This document shows positions 1-8,899 of a DNA stretch of 64,000 nucleotides, in pieces. The position numbers and the translations under genes are program-made. This DNA is from Dyadobacter fanqingshengii (GTDB lineage Bacteria > Bacteroidota > Bacteroidia > Cytophagales > Spirosomataceae). Where the stretch lies: assembly GCF_023822005.2 (NCBI RefSeq), contig NZ_CP098806.1, forward strand, positions 5,950,501-6,014,500, in the 5' to 3' direction. Below the pieces are notes generated by a model. It did not search any database, was not told the origin of the DNA, and was given only the letters and a program-made list of their open reading frames with translations. How positions within the stretch are numbered: position 1 is the first letter of the stretch; the number at the start of each line of letters is the position of its first letter.

Positions 1-2
1 GC

Positions 3-467
3 GTGGCTGTTTTGAGCAAATATAAAATTGAAGATTCCGTAAGATATGCATTGCCCATTCACGCCGACAAACCGGAAGAAAACCGGACGGTTGCAGCAGT
101 CACAGTAACATTGCCTAATAAGCAAAAAATCGTTTTCGCCAGCACGCATTTGGGATTAAAGGAGCCTAACCGCCTCTTACAAGCTGAAACGATTATGGAA
201 AAATTAGGAAAAACAGCATTGCCTATGATCTTAGCAGGTGATTTCAACGCCGTTCCCGAAAGTCCGGTGATCGCTTATTTTGATAAATATTTCACCAGAA
301 CCTGCTCTGACTGCAAACCCACAATCCCCGTCGAAACGCCGAACAAAACGATTGATTTCATCATGTATAAGCAAGGAAGCAACTTGAAAGGCGCTGATAC
401 AAAGGTTATTAACGAAAAATATGCCTCCGATCATTTACCCGTTGTCGCCAGTTTCGAGATCGATTGA
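3..467 (+). CDS. Endonuclease/exonuclease/phosphatase family protein, C-terminal part (5' end outside window)
   Basis: The frame is open from the first bases of the window, so the true start lies upstream and the GTG at position 3 is probably internal. The visible 154 residues carry C-terminal motifs of the EEP (DNase I/sphingomyelinase-like) superfamily: a STHLG strand, LAGDFNAVP with the catalytic Asp/Asn pair, a TIDFIMY strand, and SDHLPVVA with the terminal Asp-His dyad. Family members are Mg-dependent phosphodiesterases acting on nucleic acids, phosphoinositides or sphingolipids, and the substrate cannot be told from this part. The stop codon overlaps the convergent nuclease gene by 33 bp. 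Confidence 0.85.
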   Translation: MAVLSKYKIEDSVRYALPIHADKPEENRTVAAVTVTLPNKQKIVFASTHLGLKEPNRLLQAETIMEKLGKTALPMILAGDFNAVPESPVIAYFDKYFTRTCSDCKPTIPVETPNKTIDFIMYKQGSNLKGADTKVINEKYASDHLPVVASFEID

Positions 468-2174
468 CACTTCGTTTTTCAACCATTTCACGCGGACAAT
501 GCGGCTTTGAACATTGTGCTCTTTAAAGAAATGCTGCCAATGTAACTGCCTGGAAGACAGGTGATCCGTTGGTGATTTTATTTCAATAAATGCATATTCA
601 GTCTCATTCCAAACCAGTAAGTCGGGGAAGCCGCGCGTGTTTTCCCGCAGGTTTAATGCAATTTCCATCATCACCAAGTGGATTTGTTCGGGGCTTAGCA
701 GCGAAATTAATACGAGGACTTTTTCCAAAGCGCCTTCATACCAGGGCACGAGGACATTGGTAATGCCGTATTTTTCCATGTAAGTTTGCGTAACCAGCTC
801 CTCGATAATCTCCCTGGAATGTGCTGCTTTCAGCCTCTCTTTTAGCTGATCGGCTCTTTTGTAATAAAAATCGGGAAGGAAAAAATCGGTGGGAACGCGT
901 TGCAGCGGGTTGTGAATGGTCTGCACGTTGGTGTCATAAATCGCGTCCCAAAAAAGCAGCCCGAATAATGTGCGCCAAGGCTCATTCTCGCTGAAAAATG
1001 CCTGATAACCGCGTTCTCTGTAATAATGTATAGCGCCCAATTCCACCTGGTAGCGATACATAATCGGCACTTCAATGGCTTCCGCAGCTTTCAGCGCTTG
1101 CGTCGTGCGCTTAATGATCCGGCTCTTTTTGTTTTTGATCCTTTCATAAAAATCCATGCTGAAATAGCGTTCGTCAGCATTTTGCGGATTTTCGGCTATT
1201 TCCTCGCAAAGCGCCAGGGCTTCATCAATTTCACCCAGGTTGTAAAGCAAACGCACACGCCGTTCGCGAGCAGGTGCATCATTAGTGAGCTGATAAATGC
1301 TCAATGCCTGTGACAGCATTTTCTTTCGTTCCAGCCACGCGCTCACTCTGAGGATGAATGTGTTAAATGAAGGAATGGCTTTCGGGCTCAATCCAGTTCC
1401 GCTGCCCACATGCCAGTTCATGAACCAGTCGAAAATATCTTCCGGCGGCAAACCCGTTTTCAGATCGTCAAAAGTTTCTTTCATCAACGACACCATTAAT
1501 GTGTCGTCTACATCTTTTCGCGTCTCGAATTGTATGGCTAAATGCTGTTCGTCAAAAGAATTGAAACGCACGTGACCCAGATCGCGGATCACAAACTCGG
1601 TCATATCGGCATTGCGGTTCCCGAAAAACAGGAATTTCATCACCATCACTTCTGCTTCGTAAGAAACTTTCACGACCGGTTCGTGCGCTGTAATGATCTC
1701 ACAAAGCGTTTTAAAATCATATTCATGCATGAGCCAGCGAACCAGATCAGGCTTTTTAATGCTTTTCGAAGGCATGATGTCCGGCCCCAGTATCTTTGTA
1801 AAGAGCAAATGTTCCGGCTTGGTAAAAAGCTCCATAATCTCCGAAAAGCGAACTTCGTGTGAATCGCAAATCGACTCGATAAATTGTTTTTCGAAGAGCT
1901 CGTTCAGGACAGCCGGAATGTCTTTTATTTCGGAATAGGAGAGGTTGTTAACTCTGAAAAATGATTTGCTGCGATTGCTGAAACGGATAAAAAGACATTG
2001 CGCATCTTCGGAAAGCGAATCATAATCATTGAGAAAACGCAGCTCGTTTTCGTTTAAAACATGAGCATAGCGCTTCCTGACAAATTCCAGGACATAACTG
2101 AAATACTCGTGATAATATTTAGGTGGAAGATCCGTCGGAAACTCGATATTCTGCACAAAAGGATTCGGAAGCAC
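435..2174 (-). CDS. FAN1-type VRR-NUC domain nuclease
   Basis: This 579-residue protein ends in a VRR-NUC domain at about residues 480-560. It shows RGFPDLLVW followed by FIEIKSP, which is the PD-(D/E)xK catalytic core, and then LSSRQLHW. The N-terminal region (YYHEYFSYVLEFVRKRY, later FFRVNNLSYSEI) matches the winged-helix/SAP-like part of bacterial FAN1, and the length is close to that of the Pseudomonas enzyme. FAN1 is a structure-specific 5' flap endo/exonuclease implicated in interstrand crosslink repair. The start codon is GTG, and no better ATG precedes it. No helicase neighbour is present. Family assignment is strong; the cellular role here is inferred. Confidence 0.82.
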   Translation of the reverse strand: MLPNPFVQNIEFPTDLPPKYYHEYFSYVLEFVRKRYAHVLNENELRFLNDYDSLSEDAQCLFIRFSNRSKSFFRVNNLSYSEIKDIPAVLNELFEKQFIESICDSHEVRFSEIMELFTKPEHLLFTKILGPDIMPSKSIKKPDLVRWLMHEYDFKTLCEIITAHEPVVKVSYEAEVMVMKFLFFGNRNADMTEFVIRDLGHVRFNSFDEQHLAIQFETRKDVDDTLMVSLMKETFDDLKTGLPPEDIFDWFMNWHVGSGTGLSPKAIPSFNTFILRVSAWLERKKMLSQALSIYQLTNDAPARERRVRLLYNLGEIDEALALCEEIAENPQNADERYFSMDFYERIKNKKSRIIKRTTQALKAAEAIEVPIMYRYQVELGAIHYYRERGYQAFFSENEPWRTLFGLLFWDAIYDTNVQTIHNPLQRVPTDFFLPDFYYKRADQLKERLKAAHSREIIEELVTQTYMEKYGITNVLVPWYEGALEKVLVLISLLSPEQIHLVMMEIALNLRENTRGFPDLLVWNETEYAFIEIKSPTDHLSSRQLHWQHFFKEHNVQSRIVRVKWLKNEVSIDLETGDNG

Positions 2175-2404
2175 TTCGATAAAAACGGATTGTAGTGATT
2201 TAACTTAAACTTAAAGTTACCAAAATAATGCCTTTGGAAGAACAATTCCGGCCCACTTTTTGCCATTTTGTGAAAGTTCTGTGAAAAGGATTAAAATTTC
2301 GTTAAACAAGATATTTGTAGAAAAATTGATAGTATAAATTGCATTATACCTATTACAAATGCCGCAATTTCTTGATATCATAGTATATAATAAAGAAATT
2401 GGAT

Positions 2405-2412
2405 TACATTTG
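2405..2412 (+). promoter_or_regulatory. Bacteroidetes-type -7 promoter element for pgk
   Basis: TACATTTG matches the TAnnTTTG -7 consensus of the Bacteroidetes primary sigma factor and lies 29 bp before the pgk ATG. The upstream 200 bp are AT-rich and hold no gene. Confidence 0.6.
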
Positions 2413-2441
2413 CTGACTATGGAAAACAATTTTATCTGCCC

Positions 2442-3632
2442 ATGACAACATTAGATTCGTACGATTTTTCAGGCAAAAAAGCCTTAGTCCGCGTGGACTT
2501 TAATGTTCCGCTTAATGACAAATTTGAGATCACGGACGACACCCGGATCAAAGCAACAATCCCTACAATCAACAAGATTCTTAATGATGGAGGTTCTGTC
2601 ATTTTGATGTCACACCTGGGACGCCCAAAGGATGGACCAACTGAAAAATATTCCCTGAAACACCTTGTTAATCCTTTGTCGCTAATCCTTGGCCGTACTG
2701 TAAAGTTTGCCGACGACTCTGTCGGAAAAAGCGCAACTGAACTTGCGGCATCTTTGAACGCGGGTGAAGTTTTGTTATTGGAAAATCTTCGTTTTTATAA
2801 AGAAGAAGAAAAAGGTGATGAGGCTTTTGCAGAAAAGCTTTCGAAACTGGGTGATGTGTGGGTGATGGACGCTTTTGGAACTGCGCACCGCGCGCACGCT
2901 TCTACGGCTGTAATTGGTAAATTCTTCAAGGATAAAGTTTGTGGTTATGTAATGCAGGCGGAACTTGATAACGCGGAAAGACTTTTGGAACATTCCGAAA
3001 GACCATTCACGGCGATCATGGGCGGTGCCAAAATCTCAGATAAAATACTGATCATCGAGCGTCTGATCGACACGGTGGATAACCTGATCATCGGCGGGGG
3101 AATGTCCTATACATTTTCAAAAGCACAGGGTGGAAGCATTGGTCAGTCTTTACTAGAAGCTGATAAGCAGGATCTTACGCTTGAATTAGTTAAAAAAGCA
3201 AAAGAAAAAGGAGTTAATCTGATCTTGCCTGTGGATACTGTGATTGCGGACAAATTCAGCAATGATGCAGAACGCAAAATCGTGAAAGCGGGTGAGATTC
3301 CTGACAATTGGCAGGGATTGGATATTGGTCCTGAAACCATTAAGATCTTCTCTGAAATTGTTAAAAATTCAAAAACAGTTCTTTGGAACGGTCCTATGGG
3401 CGTTTTTGAATTCCCAAATTTCGCTCAGGGAACCAACGCAATCGCTGAGTCTGTGGTGGCTGTGACGGAAGAAAATGATGCATTCTCACTGATCGGCGGT
3501 GGTGACTCGGCTTCTGCGATCAACAATGCAGGTTATGGTGACCGCGTAAGTTATGTATCAACCGGTGGAGGTGCATTGCTTGAATATATGGAAGGCAAAG
3601 TGCTTCCGGGCGTTGCTGCATTGGAAGCTTAA
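2442..3632 (+). CDS. pgk: Phosphoglycerate kinase
   Basis: Catalyses the reversible transfer of phosphate from 1,3-bisphosphoglycerate to ADP in glycolysis, in the cytoplasm. The 396 residues are the usual bacterial length. Visible family signatures are RVDFNVPL near residue 17, MSHLGRP near residue 57, [29 protein letters not shown] and the C-terminal GGGDSASA nucleotide-binding loop. The gene is monocistronic, with its own promoter and a strong hairpin terminator just after the stop. Confidence 0.98.
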   Translation: MTTLDSYDFSGKKALVRVDFNVPLNDKFEITDDTRIKATIPTINKILNDGGSVILMSHLGRPKDGPTEKYSLKHLVNPLSLILGRTVKFADDSVGKSATELAASLNAGEVLLLENLRFYKEEEKGDEAFAEKLSKLGDVWVMDAFGTAHRAHASTAVIGKFFKDKVCGYVMQAELDNAERLLEHSERPFTAIMGGAKISDKILIIERLIDTVDNLIIGGGMSYTFSKAQGGSIGQSLLEADKQDLTLELVKKAKEKGVNLILPVDTVIADKFSNDAERKIVKAGEIPDNWQGLDIGPETIKIFSEIVKNSKTVLWNGPMGVFEFPNFAQGTNAIAESVVAVTEENDAFSLIGGGDSASAINNAGYGDRVSYVSTGGGALLEYMEGKVLPGVAALEA

Positions 3633-3674
3633 TCTTTCAGTGATTTTATAAAAAATAGTTTTGTTTAAAATAAG

Positions 3675-3706
3675 AAAACCATCTCGCATAGCGCGGGATG
3701 GTTTTT
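3675..3706 (+). terminator. Rho-independent terminator of pgk
   Basis: The arms AAAACCATCTCGC and GCGGGATGGTTTT pair around a short ATAGC loop and are followed by a T tract. The hairpin lies 42 bp past the pgk stop and 55 bp before the end of the convergent receptor gene, and may serve both strands. Confidence 0.85.
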
Positions 3707-3760
3707 CTGCATAACAAACCTAACTAATTTATGAACACGGGCCGAAGCCGGAATTCCTAT

Positions 3761-6217
3761 TTAACCGCCGCTGTTTGCACGTTTTTGAAGATCGTCAGAT
3801 CCCGTGTTGCGCTGGCGGGCGCCTTTTACATTTTGATTACCAAAATTGTAAGTAAATGTTAGTCTGAACTGGCGGCTTGGCCACTCGGACTTCACTTTGA
3901 AATCAATGTCTTTGTAAATCGCAGTTCCGTTGAACCGGTTGGTCCAGAAAATGTCGTTTACATTCAGACGGATCGTTCCTTTTTTATTCAAAATGTTCTT
4001 TTGCAAACCTGCATTCAACATTCCCATGGGCTTCGCTGCATACAATCCGTAGAACGCCCGACTATTATACCACCCCGAGAGCTCAGCAGACCATCCTTTA
4101 CCCAAAGTAAAATTGTTGCTGGCGTACATATTCCACGATGCCTGCTTGATTTCGAGCTGCTGATCGAGGTAAATGGAGTTGTATGCATTGTAAACTCCGG
4201 TGAAGTTCGCCTGCAAGTTCCACCATTTGGCAATCGGAACCGGGAATGAAACAGTCAAACTCACATTGTCCTGATTGTCCAGATTGTCGGAGGTTACGAA
4301 TGTTTTGTTCTCAGAAGCAATCTGTTGCGGAAGCTCGTCAGCGATCATATCCTTGATCCGGCTGTAAGCAAGCGTCGTATTCAGGAAGTTTTTGTAAACG
4401 TGTACGAGTTGGAACGAATTGGTATACTGTGGTTTAAGATTCGGATTTCCTTTTTGGAATGTATAAGGATCCAGGTAAAACTCAAACGGGTTAAGTGATT
4501 GATAATTTGGACGGTCGATGCGGCGGCTGTAAGAAAGATTCAGCACATTGTTCGTATCCAGTTGTTGCGAAAGGAAGACGCTAGGAAACAGATTTACATA
4601 GTTTCTGTCACGTTTCTCATTTAGTGTCACAGAGTTACCAACTGAATGTGTATGTTCACCGCGAAGCCCGAGCTGGTATTTTAGTTTTTTGGTGATGCTT
4701 CCATTGTAGTTCACATAAGCCGCATTCACATTTTCGGTGTATTTGAAGCGGTTCGAACGGGTTGGGTCGAGCACCCATTCGTCGACTTTTGTTTCAAAAA
4801 CCATATCATTATCAGATGCCACAAAGCTCGTTTTCAAGCCTGTTTCAAACTTTCCTTTTCCCAAAGGTTGTGCGTAATCCAGCTTGGCCACCGCAATGTT
4901 AATGTCGGAAGGCATATTGTTTCTGACCGTTTCCCGGCTGCTGTTTTCCTCCTGACCTTGTGGATTGAAATAACGCGTATCCAGATTGCTTTTTTTGCTG
5001 CCGCTATAATTGACATAATCCACATCAAATGTCAGTTCCTTGCCCTTATCATTAAATTGATGCTTCAAATTGGCATTTGCACTCACATTGTTCATTTTTC
5101 CGCCGTTGAAAACGTCCGTTCTGAATGTGCGTTGCAGGCTGAGATCTTCATTCAGGATTCTTGTATTTGTTTGTCCGAAAGGATTGCTCCAATTGTTGTA
5201 AAACCCTGAAACCAACACGCCAACCGTTGTTTTTTCTGTGGCAAAATAATCGACACCGGCGCGGACATTGTAATATTGAGACTTGTTGATCCGCTCTGTT
5301 TTTTGATCAAAAATGGTCACTTTATCTTCAAAAGGGATTTTTCTGTAAATGTCGTTATTGTTAAAGCCCTTGTTGAAAAAAGTGCCTCCACTTATAAATG
5401 TGCTGAGTTTTCCGGCGCGGTGATTGATCGTTGCCGTGGCATTGGATCTTCCGTAGCGTGCGTAAGCGGCACCCAGGTTAATGTTCCCGTTTGTGCCATA
5501 ATTCTTATTGCGCTTCATCTTAATATTGATGATCCCGGAGTTTCCGGCCGCATCATATTTGGCAGAAGGATTGGTGATCAGCTCAATTTTTTCGATGTTA
5601 TCACTCGGTGTGTTGCGAAGGAGCGTGATGAGTTCTTGTTGGGATAAAAAAGTCTGCTTTCCATCAATCTGAACAATTACGCCTTCTTTTCCGCGTAATT
5701 TAAGCTGCTCATTTTGCTGATCAACCGTTACACCGGGAGCGCGTTCCAACACTTCCAGTGCAGTTGCGCCGGCGGAAACAATGCTGTTTTCCACATTGAC
5801 GACCGTGCGGTCGATCTGTTGTTCGATAAAAGGTTTTTTTGCAACAACCGTCACCTCGTTCAAGGCTTGCGTGTCGGTTTTTAAAGTGATGGTGGGAAGA
5901 TTGACAGCGTCATCATTAACATTGAAAGTTGCGCTGTAACTTTTTTGGTAACCAACCATGGAAACCAGCGTCAGGAATCTTCCGCTGGTAACCTGGTCAA
6001 ATAAAAATTTTCCGCTTTCGTCGGCAGCGAGGCCTTTTACCAAAGTTGAATCGCTTGCCTTTAACAGTAGTACATTAACAAACGGAAAGGGTTGGGCCTT
6101 TTCGTCCAGAATTGCTCCGGATACTTTTCCTTTGCCGGTTGGGCTGGAAGCGGTTTGTGCCTGCACAAAAGTTCCAGCCAGTAGCAAAGCTACAGTTAGG
6201 TTTAATAAAAATTTCAT
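3761..6217 (-). CDS. TonB-dependent outer-membrane receptor (CarboxypepD_reg + plug + beta-barrel)
   Basis: The 818-residue protein has a signal peptide ending at FVQAQ. A carboxypeptidase-regulatory-like beta-sandwich follows at about 33-115 (GAILDEKAQPFPFVNVLL), then a plug domain at about 140-235 (LEVLERAPGVTVD, GVIVQIDGK, NPSAKYDAAGNSGIINI), then a long aromatic-rich barrel. This is the outer-membrane beta-barrel/TonB-receptor type common in Bacteroidota, and no SusD partner lies beside it, so it is not a classical SusC. The transported ligand is unknown. No ECF sigma or anti-sigma gene is adjacent. Confidence 0.88.
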   Translation of the reverse strand: MKFLLNLTVALLLAGTFVQAQTASSPTGKGKVSGAILDEKAQPFPFVNVLLLKASDSTLVKGLAADESGKFLFDQVTSGRFLTLVSMVGYQKSYSATFNVNDDAVNLPTITLKTDTQALNEVTVVAKKPFIEQQIDRTVVNVENSIVSAGATALEVLERAPGVTVDQQNEQLKLRGKEGVIVQIDGKQTFLSQQELITLLRNTPSDNIEKIELITNPSAKYDAAGNSGIINIKMKRNKNYGTNGNINLGAAYARYGRSNATATINHRAGKLSTFISGGTFFNKGFNNNDIYRKIPFEDKVTIFDQKTERINKSQYYNVRAGVDYFATEKTTVGVLVSGFYNNWSNPFGQTNTRILNEDLSLQRTFRTDVFNGGKMNNVSANANLKHQFNDKGKELTFDVDYVNYSGSKKSNLDTRYFNPQGQEENSSRETVRNNMPSDINIAVAKLDYAQPLGKGKFETGLKTSFVASDNDMVFETKVDEWVLDPTRSNRFKYTENVNAAYVNYNGSITKKLKYQLGLRGEHTHSVGNSVTLNEKRDRNYVNLFPSVFLSQQLDTNNVLNLSYSRRIDRPNYQSLNPFEFYLDPYTFQKGNPNLKPQYTNSFQLVHVYKNFLNTTLAYSRIKDMIADELPQQIASENKTFVTSDNLDNQDNVSLTVSFPVPIAKWWNLQANFTGVYNAYNSIYLDQQLEIKQASWNMYASNNFTLGKGWSAELSGWYNSRAFYGLYAAKPMGMLNAGLQKNILNKKGTIRLNVNDIFWTNRFNGTAIYKDIDFKVKSEWPSRQFRLTFTYNFGNQNVKGARQRNTGSDDLQKRANSGG

Positions 6218-6457
6218 GGCTAATAGATTATGTTCAATGTCCGGCTTCGGTGCGTTAACTTCCTTCCCAGTACATTGTAAAAGTAAGTACTTTGTATAAC
6301 ATAGAACCTTAGATTACATAAATGGTTTTAATGTTATATAAGCGGATAATGTGTGCCTGACTTTCGTTTGATAGATACAAAGGGAACAAAGAAAGTTGCA
6401 CACGGCCTAAAAAAAAGTTTAAATGGTAAAATGCCGTGGTGAATGACATTTGGCCAC

Positions 6458-6489
6458 AAAAAAAGCCGCTTCGTGAGAAGCGGCTTTTT
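6458..6489 (-). terminator. Rho-independent terminator of the cold-shock gene
   Basis: A 13-bp stem (AAAAAGCCGCTTC with GAAGCGGCTTTTT) closes a GTGA loop. The T tract for minus-strand transcription lies at the low-coordinate side, 22 bp downstream of the csp stop. The palindrome would also stop plus-strand transcripts. Confidence 0.88.
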
Positions 6490-6510
6490 GCATTTTATAT
6501 TAAGTCCCTA

Positions 6511-6702
6511 TCAGGCAAGCTTAACATTGATCGCGTTAAGCCCTTTACGTCCTTCCTGAAGATCAAAAGTAACGTCGTCATTTTCGCGAACTTCATCAAC
6601 AAGACCGGAGATGTGTACAAAATAGTCCTGTCCTGTTTCTGTGTCTTTAATAAACCCGTAACCTTTTGAGTCATTAAAGAATTTTACTGTTCCTTGATTC
6701 AT
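6511..6702 (-). CDS. CspA-family cold-shock protein
   Basis: The 63-residue protein is a single cold-shock OB-fold domain. It has the RNP1-type motif KGYGFI (residues 13-18) and the RNP2-type motif YFVHIS (residues 28-33). It opens MNQGTVKFFNDSKGYGF, as usual for bacterial CspA proteins that bind single-stranded RNA and act as RNA chaperones. It has its own promoter and terminator, with a leader of roughly 50 nt inferred from the -7 element. Confidence 0.96.
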   Translation of the reverse strand: MNQGTVKFFNDSKGYGFIKDTETGQDYFVHISGLVDEVRENDDVTFDLQEGRKGLNAINVKLA

Positions 6703-6756
6703 ATTAATTATATATTGAAAAATTTACGTAAAGGTAAACAGAAGGCGGCGTTTGTA

Positions 6757-6764
6757 CAAATTTA
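6757..6764 (-). promoter_or_regulatory. Bacteroidetes-type -7 element for the cold-shock gene
   Basis: On the minus strand this reads TAAATTTG, a perfect TAnnTTTG match, and predicts a leader of about 50 nt before the csp ATG. A clear -33 TTTG is not seen. Confidence 0.5.
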
Positions 6765-6833
6765 CATTGAAAAAATTAAAATTCAGGAAACAACAAGGCT
6801 TTCAACAGCTTATACAATGATTGAATCCGGTTT

Positions 6834-6862
6834 TTTGATTTGGGTCAATCTCCCTACATTTG
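6834..6862 (+). promoter_or_regulatory. Promoter of guaA (TTTG / TACATTTG)
   Basis: A -33 TTTG (6834-6837) and a -7 TACATTTG (6855-6862) are separated by 17 bp. Transcription would begin near 6867, which rules out translation from the upstream in-frame codon at 6840 and supports the ATG at 6882. Confidence 0.65.
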
Positions 6863-6881
6863 CGTTTTAGATAGCATTTAT

Positions 6882-8411
6882 ATGACTGAACAAATTCTGA
6901 TTTTAGATTTTGGTTCGCAATACACGCAGTTAATAGCACGTCGCGTTCGTGAGCTTAATGTTTATTGTGAAATCCATCCTTACAATAATTTCCCCGATCT
7001 CACTCCCAATATCAAAGGTGTAATTCTCTCCGGAAGCCCGTGTTCCGTACGGGACGATGATGCACCGAGAATAGATTTGGATCAATTTCGTAAAGTAGTG
7101 CCGGTTTTAGGCGTTTGCTACGGTGCACAGCTAATGGCGCAGGAACTGGGCGGCGATGTTAAACCTTCACAACATCGTGAATATGGCCGCGCGCGTCTGG
7201 TTATCGACGATACGGATTCTTCTTTGCTTGCCGGTTTATCGGAATCTTCACAGGTTTGGATGTCACACGGCGATACAATTGTGCGCGCTCCGAACAATTT
7301 CCACGTAATCGCTTCCACGGAATCGGTAAAAGTGGCTGCTTTCAAAATTGAAGATGAACTTACTTATGGCATTCAGTTTCACCCCGAGGTTACGCATACA
7401 ACCGAAGGTAAAAAGCTGATGTATAACTTTGTAGCCAAAATTTGTGGCTGCAAGCAGGATTGGACGGCGGAATCTTTTGTTGAGCAAACAATTGCTAATC
7501 TGCGCAAAAAGCTGGGCAATGATAAAGTTGTCATGGCGCTATCCGGCGGTGTTGACTCCACAGTTGCTGCAACGCTGGTGCATCAGGCGATTGGCCCAAA
7601 CTTGTATTGCATCTTCGTAGATAATGGTCTCTTGCGTAAAGATGAGTTCGAAGAAGTGCTTCATTCTTACCAGGATATGGGTTTGAATATTAAGGGTGTT
7701 GATTCAAAATCACATTTTTACCAATCATTGGATGGTTTGTCGGAACCCGAAGCAAAACGGAAAGCAATTGGGAAATCCTTCATTGACATTTTCGATCAGG
7801 AAGCACATTTGATTGAAGAAGTGAAATGGCTGGGTCAGGGGACAATTTATCCGGACGTGATTGAGTCAGTTTCTATTAATGGGCCTTCTGCAACGATCAA
7901 ATCGCACCATAATGTGGGCGGCTTGCCTGACTTCATGAAGCTTAAAATCGTGGAGCCGCTGAATACATTGTTCAAAGACGAAGTAAGAGCGGTTGGAAGA
8001 ACATTAGGCATTGACGAAAAAATATTAGGACGCCATCCTTTCCCTGGTCCCGGACTTGCAATTCGTATTTTAGGTGAAATTACACCTGAAAAAGTGGCGA
8101 TCTTACAAGAAGTTGACTCGATTTTTATCGGCGGACTTCGGAAATGGAATTTATATAAAGATGTGTGGCAAGCTGGCGCAATGCTTTTGCCTGTACAAAG
8201 TGTGGGTGTGATGGGGGATGAGCGAACTTATGAAAGCGTGGTTGCACTTCGCGCAGTAACTTCTGTGGACGGAATGACTGCGGATTGGGCACATTTGCCT
8301 TACGAGTTCCTTGCGGAAGTTTCCAATGATATTATTAATAGGGTAAAAGGAGTGAACCGCGTTGTTTACGACATTTCGTCGAAGCCGCCGGCAACTATTG
8401 AATGGGAATAG
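6882..8411 (+). CDS. guaA: GMP synthase (glutamine-hydrolysing)
   Basis: Converts XMP, ATP and glutamine to GMP in purine synthesis. The 509-residue protein has an N-terminal class I glutamine amidotransferase with catalytic Cys79 in GVCYGAQ and the His/Glu of QFHPEV. An ATP-pyrophosphatase domain (P-loop SGGVDST) follows, then the C-terminal dimerisation domain ending KPPATIEWE. The start at 6882 ([16 protein letters not shown]) is chosen because the longer reading begins inside the promoter. Confidence 0.97.
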   Translation: MTEQILILDFGSQYTQLIARRVRELNVYCEIHPYNNFPDLTPNIKGVILSGSPCSVRDDDAPRIDLDQFRKVVPVLGVCYGAQLMAQELGGDVKPSQHREYGRARLVIDDTDSSLLAGLSESSQVWMSHGDTIVRAPNNFHVIASTESVKVAAFKIEDELTYGIQFHPEVTHTTEGKKLMYNFVAKICGCKQDWTAESFVEQTIANLRKKLGNDKVVMALSGGVDSTVAATLVHQAIGPNLYCIFVDNGLLRKDEFEEVLHSYQDMGLNIKGVDSKSHFYQSLDGLSEPEAKRKAIGKSFIDIFDQEAHLIEEVKWLGQGTIYPDVIESVSINGPSATIKSHHNVGGLPDFMKLKIVEPLNTLFKDEVRAVGRTLGIDEKILGRHPFPGPGLAIRILGEITPEKVAILQEVDSIFIGGLRKWNLYKDVWQAGAMLLPVQSVGVMGDERTYESVVALRAVTSVDGMTADWAHLPYEFLAEVSNDIINRVKGVNRVVYDISSKPPATIEWE

Positions 8412-8422
8412 CTTAAAAACAG

Positions 8423-8447
8423 AAAAAGCGGACATTGTCCGCTTTTT
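8423..8447 (+). terminator. Bidirectional terminator between guaA and the DUF1328 gene
   Basis: AAAAAGCGGAC and GTCCGCTTTTT pair around ATT, flanked by A and T runs. The hairpin lies 12 bp after the guaA stop and 20 bp past the end of the convergent small gene, so it can serve both. Confidence 0.88.
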
Positions 8448-8466
8448 TAATATCGTTCATTCAATG

Positions 8467-8631
8467 TCAGGATCGCCCGACACCACGGCTGATTAAGCTT
8501 AACACAAATAGTACGAGGAATACGAAGAATAGAATTTTAGCAATTCCAGCCGCTCCGGCAGCGATTCCACCGAAACCAAGCACTCCGGCTATAATAGCCA
8601 CTATTAGAAAAATTACAGTCCATTTAAGCAT
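8467..8631 (-). CDS. DUF1328 (YtjA-like) small membrane protein
   Basis: Read on the minus strand, this short gene encodes 54 residues beginning [20 protein letters not shown] and ending [10 protein letters not shown]. It is one hydrophobic hairpin: a first membrane segment, a [13 protein letters not shown] glycine/alanine turn, then [14 protein letters not shown]. This is the hallmark layout of the DUF1328/YtjA family of unknown function. An overlapping plus-strand frame is only its antisense shadow. Confidence 0.9.
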   Translation of the reverse strand: MLKWTVIFLIVAIIAGVLGFGGIAAGAAGIAKILFFVFLVLFVLSLISRGVGRS

Positions 8632-8899
8632 GATTGACAAATGGTTAAGTTCTTAATGAAATATAAATCATGTTTTACCAATTATGTGCCAATGGTGCTC
8701 CTGAGCTAAAACCTCATTTTGTAATGAAATTTGATACAAAATCACAGAATTAGCCAAGATTCTGTGTGGAGAATGATGCCCATTATTACACTTTTTTCTA
8801 TGTTCTATCCGAATATTATGACATCAAGGGCGTTTTCAATCCTGATATAACCAAACAAATACACTTATTTTGCAACCTAACAAACCTAAAATAGTACGA

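Noticed and set aside
3761-6217. SusC-type glycan receptor
   Set aside because: No SusD gene beside it and the barrel resembles the non-SusC receptor type.
8435-8656. Plus-strand 73-codon frame after guaA
   Set aside because: Low-complexity antisense of the DUF1328 gene, which has a recognised family pattern.
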